The notes: generated by a model not told the origin, from the sequence alone. DNA of 64,000 nucleotides from Haliscomenobacter sp965225875 (GCF_965225875.1 NZ_CBDDBS010000003.1:1984001-2048000), one strand, 5' to 3'. Counted from the stretch's first letter, positions 9,112-17,282 are shown. Made by a program: numbers and translations.

Positions 9112-9119
9112 TATCTTTA
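9112..9119 (+). promoter_or_regulatory. Probable -7 box for the STN receptor cluster
   Basis: TATCTTTA differs from the Bacteroidota -7 consensus TAnnTTTG at one base and lies 33 bases before the ATG of the receptor gene. No clear -33 element is visible. It would drive the receptor and DUF4249 genes. Confidence 0.35.
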
Positions 9120-9151
9120 AGCCAACGGACTTCTAACCCGCTACGGATAGT

Positions 9152-11878
9152 ATGAATAAACACATTTTACTGGGTCTCCTGATCTTGTACTGGATCGGGA
9201 GCACTGTCCATTTGTATGCACAAAACCAGGCTCCGCCCCTGCGGATCAGTGCTCAATTGGTGGATCAAACGCTGCCCGACATTTTCCAATCCCTGGAAAA
9301 ACAATACCCCCTCCACTTTTATTACCGCGCTGATGAATTGCCTAAGGGGAAATTTTCGCTACAGGTTCAGGACCTGGCGTTGGAAAGTGCGTTGCAGCAG
9401 CTTTTGAATGAAAGCAAACTGGGATTTTTTCGCTACCGCAATTATGGCGTGGTCATTGCTCCCCTGGAACTGGTCAACGAAGGTTTTAATGCCGATTATT
9501 ACCAGGCTTTGGAAACAGGGTTGAATGCCAATGCTGTGAGTACTCCGGTGCCCAACCTGCTGCAAATTGGCGACGTGCGGCAGTTAAAAGCCTCCGGAAA
9601 AGCGAAAATAAGTGGCCTGATCCAGCAACAAAAAGATAAATCGCCCGTCGTTGGTGCAACAGTAAGGGTACTCAAACTTGATAAAGGCAGTGTAAGTGAC
9701 GAAAACGGCCGCTTTGACCTGGAGCTCCCGGTAGGCAAACACCAACTGCTGGTGCAATACGTAGGCAACGCCGAAGTGGTTCAGGACATCCAGGTGTTCA
9801 GCGATGGCAACATCACCCTGAGCATGGAAAGTGCCGCAGTTAACCTCGATGAGGTGGTGGTGGGCGCCCGTGCCGTAGATGCCAACGTCGAAAACGTACA
9901 AATTGGGGCTACCCAACTGGATGTGCGCAGCATCAACAAACTCCCCGCCTTTATGGGTGAAGCGGATGTGATCAAAAGTCTCCTGCTTGCCCCCGGAGTT
10001 AGCTCCATTGGGGAAGGTGCTACGGGCTTTAACGTGCGCGGCGGAGAGGTAGATCAGAACCTGGTATTGCAGGATGAAGGCATCATTTTTAATTCCTCAC
10101 ACGCCCTGGGCTTTTTCAGTTCCTTCAATTCCGACTTGATCAGCCGGGTTACTTTGTACAAAAGCATCATACCAGCCCAATTTGGTGGCCGACTGGCCTC
10201 GGTGCTCGATGTGGAAATGCGCGACGGCAATTTTGAGCAATTCCGCATCAAGGGTGGAGTTGGTCCGCTGAGTAGCCGCATTGCGGTGGAAGGGCCAGTG
10301 ATCCCCAAAAAGGCTTCCTTTATTGCCGGGTTTCGCTCTTCTTACTCAGACTGGATTTTACAAACCGTACGGGATGTGGATGTGCGCAACAGTTCTGCCT
10401 TTTTCTACGACGCTAATTTGCGTTACACCCATAAATTGAGCGACAAAAACACCCTGATCCTGGCCGGATATGCCGCCAAGGACAAATTCATTTACGGTGA
10501 TAACTTTGGATTTGACTACCAAACCACCACCGGACAAGCCACTTTGAAGCAAATTTTTTCCCAAAAATTCTATTCCAAATTTGCCGCTACCCTTAGCCAA
10601 TACAAAAGCACCCAGTACGATTATTCTGGCCTGGACGCTTCCCAACTGGACAACAACATTGGTTTTTTGAGCCTCAAAGAACAACTGAGCCTGCAGCCTA
10701 AAGCGGGTTTACAACTGGATGCAGGTGTATCGGCCATTTTGTACCAAAGTTTACCGGGCGCTCGTCGGCCACTGAATGACTTGTCGCAGGTTTTTGCCAA
10801 AAGTTTGGAAAAAGAGCGGGGCCTGGAGTCGGCCGCGTTTTTAAATGCCGAATGGAGTGTCTCTTCGGCCTTACAAATATCGGGTGGTTTGCGCCTGGGT
10901 TTTTACCAGTTCCTGGGGCCCAAAACGGTGTTTGAATACCAAAACGAGATCCCAAGTTTGTTGAACCTGATCGATACCACGGTGTACGGCAAAGGTAAAA
11001 CCATTGCCACGTACAGCAGTTTGGAGCCCCGTGTGTCGGCCCGGTACCGTTTCAGTCCTGCTGTTTCGGTCAAATTAGGCTACAGCCGCACCGCCCAATT
11101 CATCAACCAGATTTTTAACTCCGACTCCCCTACCCCCACCAGCCAGTATCAATTGAGTACCGCCTATATTGAGCCCACCCGTTCGCACAACGTGGCGCTG
11201 GGTTATTTCCAAAATTTCGAAGACAACCTCTGGGAAAGTTCCATCGAAATATACGGACGAGCCATCGATGCCCTCTTCGACTACCGGGATTTTGCTGAAC
11301 TCAACGTCAACGAGCACCTGGAAACCGAACTCCTCAAGGGTAAGGGACGGGCTTATGGCATGGAGCTGAGTTTGCGCAAAAATCGGGGTCTGGTGCACGG
11401 CATGCTCAGTTATACCCTGTCGCGCACCGAACGGAAAATTGAAGGAATCAGCCGAGGAAAATGGTACCTCAGCAATTTCGACAAACCCCACGACCTTTCG
11501 CTGGTGCTCAACTACCAATACAACCAACGCCATACCGTGACACTGAACTTCACCTATGGCACCGGGCGGCCTACCACCGCTCCTCAAGGGGGCTACCGCA
11601 CCCAGCTGGGGGTTCCAGTACCCATTTACTCTGAGCGCAACGCCCTGCGCATTCCCGATTACCACCGCATGGACCTGGCTTATACCATTGGCAAGGATCA
11701 CCGCAAAAACAACAAATTTAAGACCAGTTGGACCATTTCGCTGTACAATGTGTACGCTCGCAAAAACGCCTTTTCGGTGTATTTCACCCAAACACCCTTC
11801 ACGGCGGCGCAAGCCAATCGACTAGCCATTTTGGGCAGTGTATTCCCTTCGGTCACCTTCAATTTTGAAACCTTATGA
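9152..11878 (+). CDS. TonB-dependent receptor with STN and carboxypeptidase-like domains
   Basis: 908 residues. Signal peptide 1-24 (ends in LYAQ). An STN (secretin/TonB short N-terminal) domain covers about 30-105 (QLVDQTLPDIFQSLEKQ, FSLQVQDLALESALQQLL). A carboxypeptidase-like sandwich covers about 150-232 (ISGLIQQQKDKSPVVGATVR, DENGRFDLELPVG). The plug is about 240-370 (INKLPAFMGEADVIKSLLLA, FNVRGGEVDQNLVLQDEG, FGGRLASVLDV), followed by a barrel. STN domains usually contact an anti-sigma factor or secretin-like partner, but no FecR/ECF pair is visible nearby. The stop codon overlaps the start of the DUF4249 gene by four bases (ATGA), so the two are translationally coupled. The substrate is unknown. 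Confidence 0.93.
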   Translation: MNKHILLGLLILYWIGSTVHLYAQNQAPPLRISAQLVDQTLPDIFQSLEKQYPLHFYYRADELPKGKFSLQVQDLALESALQQLLNESKLGFFRYRNYGVVIAPLELVNEGFNADYYQALETGLNANAVSTPVPNLLQIGDVRQLKASGKAKISGLIQQQKDKSPVVGATVRVLKLDKGSVSDENGRFDLELPVGKHQLLVQYVGNAEVVQDIQVFSDGNITLSMESAAVNLDEVVVGARAVDANVENVQIGATQLDVRSINKLPAFMGEADVIKSLLLAPGVSSIGEGATGFNVRGGEVDQNLVLQDEGIIFNSSHALGFFSSFNSDLISRVTLYKSIIPAQFGGRLASVLDVEMRDGNFEQFRIKGGVGPLSSRIAVEGPVIPKKASFIAGFRSSYSDWILQTVRDVDVRNSSAFFYDANLRYTHKLSDKNTLILAGYAAKDKFIYGDNFGFDYQTTTGQATLKQIFSQKFYSKFAATLSQYKSTQYDYSGLDASQLDNNIGFLSLKEQLSLQPKAGLQLDAGVSAILYQSLPGARRPLNDLSQVFAKSLEKERGLESAAFLNAEWSVSSALQISGGLRLGFYQFLGPKTVFEYQNEIPSLLNLIDTTVYGKGKTIATYSSLEPRVSARYRFSPAVSVKLGYSRTAQFINQIFNSDSPTPTSQYQLSTAYIEPTRSHNVALGYFQNFEDNLWESSIEIYGRAIDALFDYRDFAELNVNEHLETELLKGKGRAYGMELSLRKNRGLVHGMLSYTLSRTERKIEGISRGKWYLSNFDKPHDLSLVLNYQYNQRHTVTLNFTYGTGRPTTAPQGGYRTQLGVPVPIYSERNALRIPDYHRMDLAYTIGKDHRKNNKFKTSWTISLYNVYARKNAFSVYFTQTPFTAAQANRLAILGSVFPSVTFNFETL

Positions 11879-12939
11879 AAAAATTCCACTATATCCCAAT
11901 TTTGTGCGGCTTGAGCCTGCTATTGAGCAGTTGTTTGGATGAAATTGAGTTAAAAAATCAGCGCTTCGATACCAAAGCCGTGATCATTCAGGGGCGCCTG
12001 GTCCTGGGTGCACCTTCACTGGTTGAAGTGAGTGTCCAAAGGGTCGGTGAAGTCGATGGCTCCGAAACGGCTATCCACATTAGCTCGGCGAGGGTCACTT
12101 TGGAGCAAGCTGATGGAAAAAGTATTGAATTGCCCGAAGTCAATTCAGCCAAGTTATACCGCGCCAGTATAGCCGCCGATCAAGGTGGTTTTAAAGTCCA
12201 GGCCGGTCAAAATTACCGCATCAAGGTGAGCCTGTTGGATGGCCGCCAATACGAGTCGGAATTTGAGCCCCTCCTGCCCGTTCCCGAACTGGAAAAGACC
12301 AATTATACGATTCAGGATTTGACCTTGCCGGATAAAAAAGGCTTTCTCAGCACCGCTACTTACCTGAGCTTTTGGGTCAATAGCAAACTAAAAGCTGGCA
12401 GTAGCCCTGACAAAGCCAGGCTGCGCTGGGAACTCAATGCAGTGTACCGCCTGAGCGACAACATCCCCAAGGTTTGCTACAACTACGAGCCGCAGCGGGT
12501 CGACAAAGTGTTCATTTACGACGGCCCGGGCTTCCAATTGGAGCGGCTGGATACTTTTTATTTGGCGGATGTGCGTTTGGATCACCGCTTCGCCGAAGGG
12601 TTTTATCTCACCGTTTTACAAGAATCCTTGAGTCCCACCGCTTTCAATTATTGGAACCAGGTCAAAACCCTGGCTGAACGCAATGGCAGTATGTTTGAGG
12701 AGCCTGCGGCGAAAATTGTCAGCAACCTGCGCAGCAAAAATGCGGAGGAGGAAGTATATGGCTATTTTTATGCTACGGCTCAGGACACCCTGCGCTTGTA
12801 CATCCGCCCGGAGCAGGTGGGGACGCCGACCAAGTATTGCCCACAACCGCCTCAGCCGCGGATTGGCCCGACCATTTGCGACAATTGTTTGCTGAGCACG
12901 GGGAGCACTTTGATTAAACCTAATTTCTGGATTGAATGA
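11875..12939 (+). CDS. DUF4249-family outer-membrane lipoprotein
   Basis: 354 residues. Lipoprotein signal with lipobox LLSSC (Cys 20). After it comes a beta-rich N-terminal part (TKAVIIQGRLVLGAPSLVEV) and a C-terminus with two Cys pairs, YCPQPPQPR and ICDNCLLSTGSTLIKPNFW, as is usual in DUF4249. DUF4249 genes follow TonB receptors throughout Bacteroidota and are thought to act as surface-exposed partners of the receptor, by analogy with SusD. Here the start overlaps the receptor stop by four bases, which supports a stable receptor-lipoprotein complex. Substrate unknown. Confidence 0.88.
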   Translation: MKKFHYIPILCGLSLLLSSCLDEIELKNQRFDTKAVIIQGRLVLGAPSLVEVSVQRVGEVDGSETAIHISSARVTLEQADGKSIELPEVNSAKLYRASIAADQGGFKVQAGQNYRIKVSLLDGRQYESEFEPLLPVPELEKTNYTIQDLTLPDKKGFLSTATYLSFWVNSKLKAGSSPDKARLRWELNAVYRLSDNIPKVCYNYEPQRVDKVFIYDGPGFQLERLDTFYLADVRLDHRFAEGFYLTVLQESLSPTAFNYWNQVKTLAERNGSMFEEPAAKIVSNLRSKNAEEEVYGYFYATAQDTLRLYIRPEQVGTPTKYCPQPPQPRIGPTICDNCLLSTGSTLIKPNFWIE

Positions 12940-12971
12940 GTCCTTTTTAGTTGGCAGCTTCGCTGCTTATT

Positions 12972-13098
12972 TTTTGTAACCGCGACGACGCGACGGCGCG
13001 ACGAAAGGTGTGCTTCGCAAACCTTTACGTCGTTTTACGTCGCTCATTTGGCTGCGCCAAATGAATCGTCGCGCCGTCGCGTCGTCGCGGTTACAAAA
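12972..13098. repeat. GC-rich palindrome with perfect 33-bp arms
   Basis: Arms 12972-13004 and 13066-13098 are perfect inverted copies (core CGCGACGACGCGACGGCGCG). The 61-nt centre holds two smaller hairpins, AAGGT...ACCTT at 13005-13025 and CATTTGGCTGCGCCAAATG at 13045-13063, and a short direct repeat ACGTCGTTTTACGTCG. It separates the DUF4249 gene from the MG2-like gene. Reading frames through it are repeat-encoded and not real. Confidence 0.92.
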
Positions 13099-13168
13099 CA
13101 TTTGGCGCAGCCAAATCAGAAAGTATTCTTCTCAATTGACCCCTCTTTGGTCAACAATAAGCATTGGC

Positions 13169-14818
13169 ATGAAAACTCGATTTTTGATTCAAATAATGGT
13201 ATTCTCCCTGGCTTTTGCAGTCCAATCCATTGCCCAAAGCGATCTACAAAACCGCTGCCTGGTGCACCTGGACAAGTCTTTCTACGTGAGTGGCGAACTC
13301 ATCTGGTTCAAAGTATACCTGCCCGCCTCCTTGCGCGAACAAAACTTCAACATTAAGGTAGGGGTGCTGAATCCGGCCGGGAGGCCAATCGAATCCTTTT
13401 TCATCAGCAGCCAGGGCGAGAATCAGTCCAGTGGGTACTACAAAATTCCCTTTGACTGTAGTGCTGGGGTGTATCAGTTGCAGTTTTCAGCTTTGGAAAC
13501 AAGCTCCAAACGTCCAGTCTTACTGGCTGAGGTTCTGGTGCCGATTTACAACGATTTGGAAAAAGTGGATGCACAAGTTGTTAGCGCCACCAATTCAGAC
13601 CAGAATGCAGCAACAGCTTTGCAGGATTTACAAGTGGAGATCCGTTTGCCTAAAACCACTTTTAAAGCCCGCGAGCAAGTTCAGGGCAAAATTCAGATCA
13701 AAAACCGCGAAGGCAACCCGGTTCCTGCACAAGTATCGATCGTGGTGAGTGATTGGGAGTTGAATGGCCCTGAGGTATGGCCACAAGCCAACTGGAGCCT
13801 GGGCCCAGTCATTACCCCAGCTACCCTGAGCAAACAAGTATACACCCAGGTTAAACTCCAAAGCAATGCCGCCGCCCAAAGTCAAAACCTGGTGGGCATC
13901 TTTTTCCCGCAAAACTGGCAACTACTGTACACCTCCTCCCAACGGCCCGAATATTGGGTGGAAGTACCTGCTTTTACGGGGAGCAAACAGGTGCAGTTTT
14001 TGGGTCACCCCAATCCTGAAGTGCAGGTACAACTATTGGAATCCTTTCCCACTAAGGCCAGTCCGCCGCTCGCTTACACCCCCGGCATCCGGCAATACCT
14101 GGAATGGAGCCGCATGCGCAAAAAGATTTACCAATTGTACAATGCGCTGGAAATGGCCTTACCCAGCACCGCACCCGTCAAGGACAGTATCCCGCTCAAG
14201 GCTGACCGCAGCTTGCGCCCCGCCGAATTTGAAGCTTTTGAAGACCTGGCCACCTTTTTCCGCGAAATCTCTACCCCACTGAGTTTTAAACAGGAGCGCA
14301 AAACCGGGGTGTATAGCGCCAAAATGTACAATCCGGGCACCTTCACCGATTATCCCAGCGCGCCCGTTTTTGTCATCGATGGCAAAATGACCCGCGACGC
14401 CGATTTTGTAGCCCGCCTCAAGTGCAGCCAAATTGAAAGCATCGACCTGTACTACCAACCGACCCAATTGCTAGGCTACTTCAAAGCCATCGGCCGCAGC
14501 GGAGTGGTGCACATCCGCAGCAAAGCAGAAATTGCCATCCCGCCAGCCGAGGCGGAGGATATTTTTTACTTGAATGGTTTGCAGGCCGCAGCAGCCTTCC
14601 CGGCCCTGAAAGCGGAACAATTCCAGGCTGCTCCCGCCCAGGCTTTTTTCCGCCCACAACTGTACTGGCAGGCCAACCTGCGCACCGATGCCCAAGGGCA
14701 AGTTGATTTTTCCTTTTTGCAGGGAGATGATTGGAGTCGATTTCGGATTCAGGTGATCGTGCAAGGGGGTGATGGGCGTTTGGGGGAAGGGCAATTGCAG
14801 TACGAAGTGGGGAAATAG
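13169..14818 (+). CDS. Secreted MG2-like protein with C-terminal TonB-plug-like domain
   Basis: 549 residues from the ATG at 13169, chosen because it begins a clean signal peptide (MKTRFLIQIMVFSLAFAVQS...AQ); longer in-frame starts lie in the palindrome. Residues about 28-115 resemble a macroglobulin MG2/reprolysin-like sandwich (CLVHLDKSFYVSGELIWFKV, SGYYKIPFDCSAGVYQLQFS), and another sandwich follows at about 160-215 (EIRLPKTTFKAREQVQGKI). Near residues 395-445 is a plug-like segment (APVFVIDGKMTRDADF, IESIDLYYQPTQLLGYF, SGVVHIRSKAE) but no barrel follows. The end (FSFLQGDDWSRFRIQVIVQG) again resembles alpha-2-macroglobulin MG domains. It closes the receptor-DUF4249 cluster and probably works with it at the cell surface. 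Function unknown. Confidence 0.75.
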   Translation: MKTRFLIQIMVFSLAFAVQSIAQSDLQNRCLVHLDKSFYVSGELIWFKVYLPASLREQNFNIKVGVLNPAGRPIESFFISSQGENQSSGYYKIPFDCSAGVYQLQFSALETSSKRPVLLAEVLVPIYNDLEKVDAQVVSATNSDQNAATALQDLQVEIRLPKTTFKAREQVQGKIQIKNREGNPVPAQVSIVVSDWELNGPEVWPQANWSLGPVITPATLSKQVYTQVKLQSNAAAQSQNLVGIFFPQNWQLLYTSSQRPEYWVEVPAFTGSKQVQFLGHPNPEVQVQLLESFPTKASPPLAYTPGIRQYLEWSRMRKKIYQLYNALEMALPSTAPVKDSIPLKADRSLRPAEFEAFEDLATFFREISTPLSFKQERKTGVYSAKMYNPGTFTDYPSAPVFVIDGKMTRDADFVARLKCSQIESIDLYYQPTQLLGYFKAIGRSGVVHIRSKAEIAIPPAEAEDIFYLNGLQAAAAFPALKAEQFQAAPAQAFFRPQLYWQANLRTDAQGQVDFSFLQGDDWSRFRIQVIVQGGDGRLGEGQLQYEVGK

Positions 14819-14904
14819 TAGTGTTTTTAATTTTTTGAAAATCAAATCATTTGCAAAAGGCGCAAAAAAAAGTTCGCTCCTACGGGAATTTTTTTTGCAT
14901 TTCG

Positions 14905-14935
14905 TTTGTATTAATCACCGCGGCATATATCTTTG
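14905..14935 (+). promoter_or_regulatory. Consensus promoter of the tRNA cluster
   Basis: TTTG at 14905-14908, a 19-bp spacer, and TATCTTTG at 14928-14935 match the Bacteroidota housekeeping promoter TTTG-N19-TAnnTTTG exactly. Transcription should start near 14942. The leader then folds into a hairpin, CGAGAAAAA (14945-14953) with TTTTTCTCG (14979-14987), just before tRNA-Ser. Confidence 0.85.
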
Positions 14936-14993
14936 CAGTCGCTTCGAGAAAAACGCGGTTGTTGAACGAAATAACTTGTTTTTCTCGCTCCAA

Positions 14994-15080
14994 GGTGGAG
15001 TGGGTGAGTGGCTTAAACCACCAGTTTGCTAAACTGACGTACTGGAAACGGTACCCCGGGTTCGAATCCCGGCTCCACCG
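14994..15080 (+). tRNA. tRNA-Ser (anticodon GCU)
   Basis: 87 nt class II tRNA. Acceptor stem GGTGGAG pairs with CTCCACC at 15073-15079, discriminator G at 15080. The anticodon loop TTGCTAA carries GCT and decodes AGC/AGU. A long variable arm (GTACTGG AAA CGGTACC) precedes a T arm CCGGG TTCGAAT CCCGG, as expected for serine tRNA. CCA is not encoded. It is the first gene of a three-gene cluster behind a consensus promoter. Confidence 0.95.
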
Positions 15081-15124
15081 CAACACACTCACACTTGCAC
15101 ACCCACACCATCACACACATCCTT

Positions 15125-15198
15125 CGGGGCGTAGCGCAGTCCGGTAGCGCATCCCGATCGAATCGGGAGAGTCTCAGGTTCAAATCCTGGTGCTCCTA
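15125..15198 (+). tRNA. Anomalous tRNA-like gene, proline-type body with CGA anticodon (possible pseudogene)
   Basis: 74 nt. The first 27 bases (acceptor 5' strand, D arm GCGC AGTCCGGTA GCGC) are identical to the adjacent tRNA-Pro. The anticodon arm is different: TCCCG ATCGAAT CGGGA, giving anticodon CGA (serine UCG) in a class I body with a 5-nt variable loop. The arm is also a perfect 7-bp palindrome around CGA, so the loop could collapse to a triloop. The T arm TCAGG TTCAAAT CCTGG has one wobble pair. The 3' acceptor strand TGCTCCT leaves C1 facing U72 and two G-U pairs. It may be a decayed copy of tRNA-Pro, a recoded tRNA, or a tRNA-derived repeat. Confidence 0.6.
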
Positions 15199-15217
15199 CA
15201 AATATCGGAACAAAATT

Positions 15218-15291
15218 CGGGGCGTAGCGCAGTCCGGTAGCGCACCTGCTTTGGGAGCAGGGGGTCCCAGGTTCAAATCCTGGTGCCCCGA
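15218..15291 (+). tRNA. tRNA-Pro (anticodon UGG)
   Basis: 74 nt. Acceptor CGGGGCG pairs with TGCCCCG (one G-U), discriminator A at 15291. D arm GCGC AGTCCGGTA GCGC, anticodon arm CCTGC TTTGGGA GCAGG (anticodon TGG), T arm CCAGG TTCAAAT CCTGG. CCA is not encoded. It is the last gene of the cluster, 19 bases after the tRNA-like gene and followed by an intrinsic terminator. Confidence 0.95.
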
Positions 15292-15299
15292 CAAACAAG

Positions 15300-15326
15300 A
15301 GGCCATCTTTCGAGATGGCCTTTTTA
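15300..15326 (+). terminator. Intrinsic terminator of the tRNA operon
   Basis: AGGCCATCTTTCGAGATGGCC folds into a stem (GGCCATC with GATGGCC) followed by TTTTT. It lies 9 bases after tRNA-Pro and just before the GIY-YIG gene. Confidence 0.9.
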
Positions 15327-15347
15327 GTTTTATTCAATCTCTTCCCC

Positions 15348-15608
15348 ATGTTTCACACCTACATTATTCAATCCACCGCTTCCAGCGTATTTTACATTGG
15401 GCAAACCAACAATCTGCCAGACCGACTCCTTCGGCACAATACCAATCGAAACAAATGGACCAAAAATAAAGGGCCTTGGATTTTAATTTTCTCTTGCGCT
15501 TTTCAAACCAGATCAGAGGCAATGGCACTTGAAACCAAACTAAAAGCCTTCAAAAATCGAGAATACCTTCTCAGCTGGATTGAGCAGCAAGAAGAAAAAA
15601 ACATTTAA
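15348..15608 (+). CDS. GIY-YIG nuclease-superfamily protein
   Basis: 86 residues from the ATG at 15348; an earlier in-frame ATG lies in the terminator and would add an implausible tail. The single domain has the pattern of stand-alone UvrC-N/YhbQ-like GIY-YIG proteins: HTYIIQSTASSVFYIGQTNN (the GIY-YIG pair degenerate to TYI-YIG), the Arg in LPDRLLRHN, and the metal-binding Glu in ALETKLKAFKNREYL. Such small proteins are very common in Bacteroidota, often near tRNA genes; their role is unclear, probably structure-specific DNA cleavage. Its stop lies 4 bases before the next start. Confidence 0.85.
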   Translation: MFHTYIIQSTASSVFYIGQTNNLPDRLLRHNTNRNKWTKNKGPWILIFSCAFQTRSEAMALETKLKAFKNREYLLSWIEQQEEKNI

Positions 15609-15612
15609 ACCT

Positions 15613-16518
15613 ATGTGGCAGTTAAAATTATACATCTTGAGCGGGTTCATGGTCCTTGCGAGTATCACCACCGGCCAAACCCAAACCCTCCGCATTCCCT
15701 TCCAATTGACTGCCCACAACAACATCGCCGTGCCCGCCATCCTGAACGAGACGGATACACTCCATTTGATGTTTCACACCGCCGCCAGTGATGTGACCCT
15801 AACGGAAGACGCCACTAAAAAGCTCAAAAGCATTCGTTTCGATGGAACCACTGAAGGCATAAAAAGCTGGGGAGGCGCAGCAAATTCCGCAAGGCACAGT
15901 GCCAAGAACTCCCTGCGCATTGGAGGCAGGCTCCTGAGTAACATTGAGATTTGGGAAAATAAGTTTTCAGGCCCCAATACGGATGGGAAATTCGGCCTCG
16001 ACCTCTTCAAAGACCAATGCATTCAACTGGATTTTGAGCAAAAAATCATGCTGGTCTCCCCCTCCCTGCCCAAAAAACTCAAAAAATACCAGCAGTTTAA
16101 ATTGACCATCGAGGACGAGCTGATGTTCATCGAAGCCAGCTGTGCCTTCGGGGATACGGTCATCCAGCATCCTTTTTTGATCCATTCGGGCTACTCCGGT
16201 GGCCTTTTGCTAGACGATCAATTCGCCAGTGAGAACCAACTGGGCGAAAAACTAAAAATCATCGGCACAAAGGACTTGAAAGACTCCTTTGGCAATGTCA
16301 TCAGAACCCAAAAAGCCATTTTGCCGGGGTTATCGCTCGGGAAAAACACCCTCAGCAATGTGCCCGTTGGCTTTTTTGAAGGGGCCATCGGGCGGCAAAA
16401 AATGAGCATCATGGGTGGGGATGTACTGAAGCGGTTTCAAGTTGTCATTGATACTAAAAATGGGATGATTTATTTGAAGAGGAATAAATTGGGGAAGGGG
16501 GAATATTTGAAGGAGTGA
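15613..16518 (+). CDS. Retropepsin-like (aspartyl protease-fold) secreted protein with His in place of both Asp
   Basis: 301 residues from the ATG at 15613, which starts a signal peptide (MWQLKLYILSGFMVLASITTG). The fold is recognisable as two retropepsin lobes: LHLMFHTAASDVTL near residue 52 and HPFLIHSGYSGGLLLDD near 194, each followed by a hydrophobic-hydrophobic-Gly segment (KFGLDLFKDQ near 135, SIMGGDVLKRFQVVIDTKNG near 275). In active members these loops read D-T/S-G; here both aspartates are His (FHTA, IHSG), so ordinary aspartic protease catalysis is unlikely. Four bases after the GIY-YIG gene, so probably co-transcribed. The role is unknown. Confidence 0.7.
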   Translation: MWQLKLYILSGFMVLASITTGQTQTLRIPFQLTAHNNIAVPAILNETDTLHLMFHTAASDVTLTEDATKKLKSIRFDGTTEGIKSWGGAANSARHSAKNSLRIGGRLLSNIEIWENKFSGPNTDGKFGLDLFKDQCIQLDFEQKIMLVSPSLPKKLKKYQQFKLTIEDELMFIEASCAFGDTVIQHPFLIHSGYSGGLLLDDQFASENQLGEKLKIIGTKDLKDSFGNVIRTQKAILPGLSLGKNTLSNVPVGFFEGAIGRQKMSIMGGDVLKRFQVVIDTKNGMIYLKRNKLGKGEYLKE

Positions 16519-16553
16519 GTTTGGTAGATAAGGGGAGCGGAACTCCATCCCTC

Positions 16554-17066
16554 CTACCTCAAGTAATAATAATAAAACGCCACTCCTAATCCCAGTACAA
16601 TCACCCATTCCAGTGTCCCGCCCAGCGCTTTATTCCTTACCCGCACATGGATAATCGCGATCAGCGAAAACACCAGCCCCAGGGCCAGAAAAAAGCGCAA
16701 TTTGGAGGCCTCGGCGATGGTCGGGCCCACTTCCAGTCCCATTTGGTAAAAGAGGTTCATAATGATCGGAGCCAGCAGTACACTTACGATGGCGGTGAGG
16801 CCCCCGGCCAGCCAGAGGATGAGTACGGGAATGTCTTTGGCCAGCAGGTGTAGGGTGCGCACGGCGCTGCTCACGATCAGCCAGAGCAGGAAGAGTTGCA
16901 GGCCGGTGATGACTTTTTGGGCAAAATTGGTATAACCGCCGAAGATGACGTAGGTCAGCAGGTTGCCTGCGGTAGCCAGAATGCCGTAAAAGATGCCAGC
17001 GAGGGGTACGGCGCGCAAGATGGCAGCCCAGTAGTTGACTTTGGTGGAGGAGCGTTTGGTACTCAC
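16554..17066 (-). CDS. Four-helix integral membrane protein of unknown function
   Basis: 170 residues beginning with a GTG codon. Hydropathy shows four transmembrane segments: about 17-40 (AVPLAGIFYGILATAGNLLTYVI in part), 50-68 (ITGLQLFLLWLIVSSAV), 76-103 (IPVLILWLAGGLTAIVSVLL) and 127-143 (FFLALGLVFSLIAIIHV), with a possible fifth at the C-terminus (EWVIVLGLGVAFYYYYL). No catalytic motif is visible and the family was not recognised. It converges on the aspartyl-protease-like gene, 35 bases apart. Confidence 0.75.
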   Translation of the reverse strand: MSTKRSSTKVNYWAAILRAVPLAGIFYGILATAGNLLTYVIFGGYTNFAQKVITGLQLFLLWLIVSSAVRTLHLLAKDIPVLILWLAGGLTAIVSVLLAPIIMNLFYQMGLEVGPTIAEASKLRFFLALGLVFSLIAIIHVRVRNKALGGTLEWVIVLGLGVAFYYYYLR

Positions 17067-17144
17067 GGTGTTGGTGTGTTTAAAACGAAAAAAATGGCGT
17101 TGGTGATGCTTAGAGCGCTTACTAAGAATCTTAAACTCAATTAA

Positions 17145-17255
17145 CTGAGGTGTTTCTTCGGTGCCTCAGGTTTCTTAGGTGGTGAAAAAGAAAAAGCAGA
17201 GCGAAGCGTATTTTTCACCACCTAAGAAACCTGAGGCACTGAAGAAACACCTTAG
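17145..17255. repeat. Palindrome, ACCACCTAAG family, copy 2
   Basis: Arms 17145-17189 and 17211-17255 (45 nt) match with two mismatches; the core TTTTTCACCACCTAAGAAAC is shared with the elements at 2864-2980 and 22051-22093. The 21-nt loop differs from copy 1. It fills much of the 308-base gap between the GTG-start membrane protein gene and the aldolase gene; the rest of that gap holds the aldolase terminator and about 50 bases of AT-rich sequence with nothing recognisable. Confidence 0.9.
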
Positions 17256-17282
17256 AAAGACTGTAAAGCTAAACTTTTTACC

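Noticed and set aside
13010..13168. In-frame upstream extension of the MG2-like gene
   Set aside because: The extra 53 residues are encoded by the GC-rich palindrome and the signal peptide begins at the ATG at 13169.
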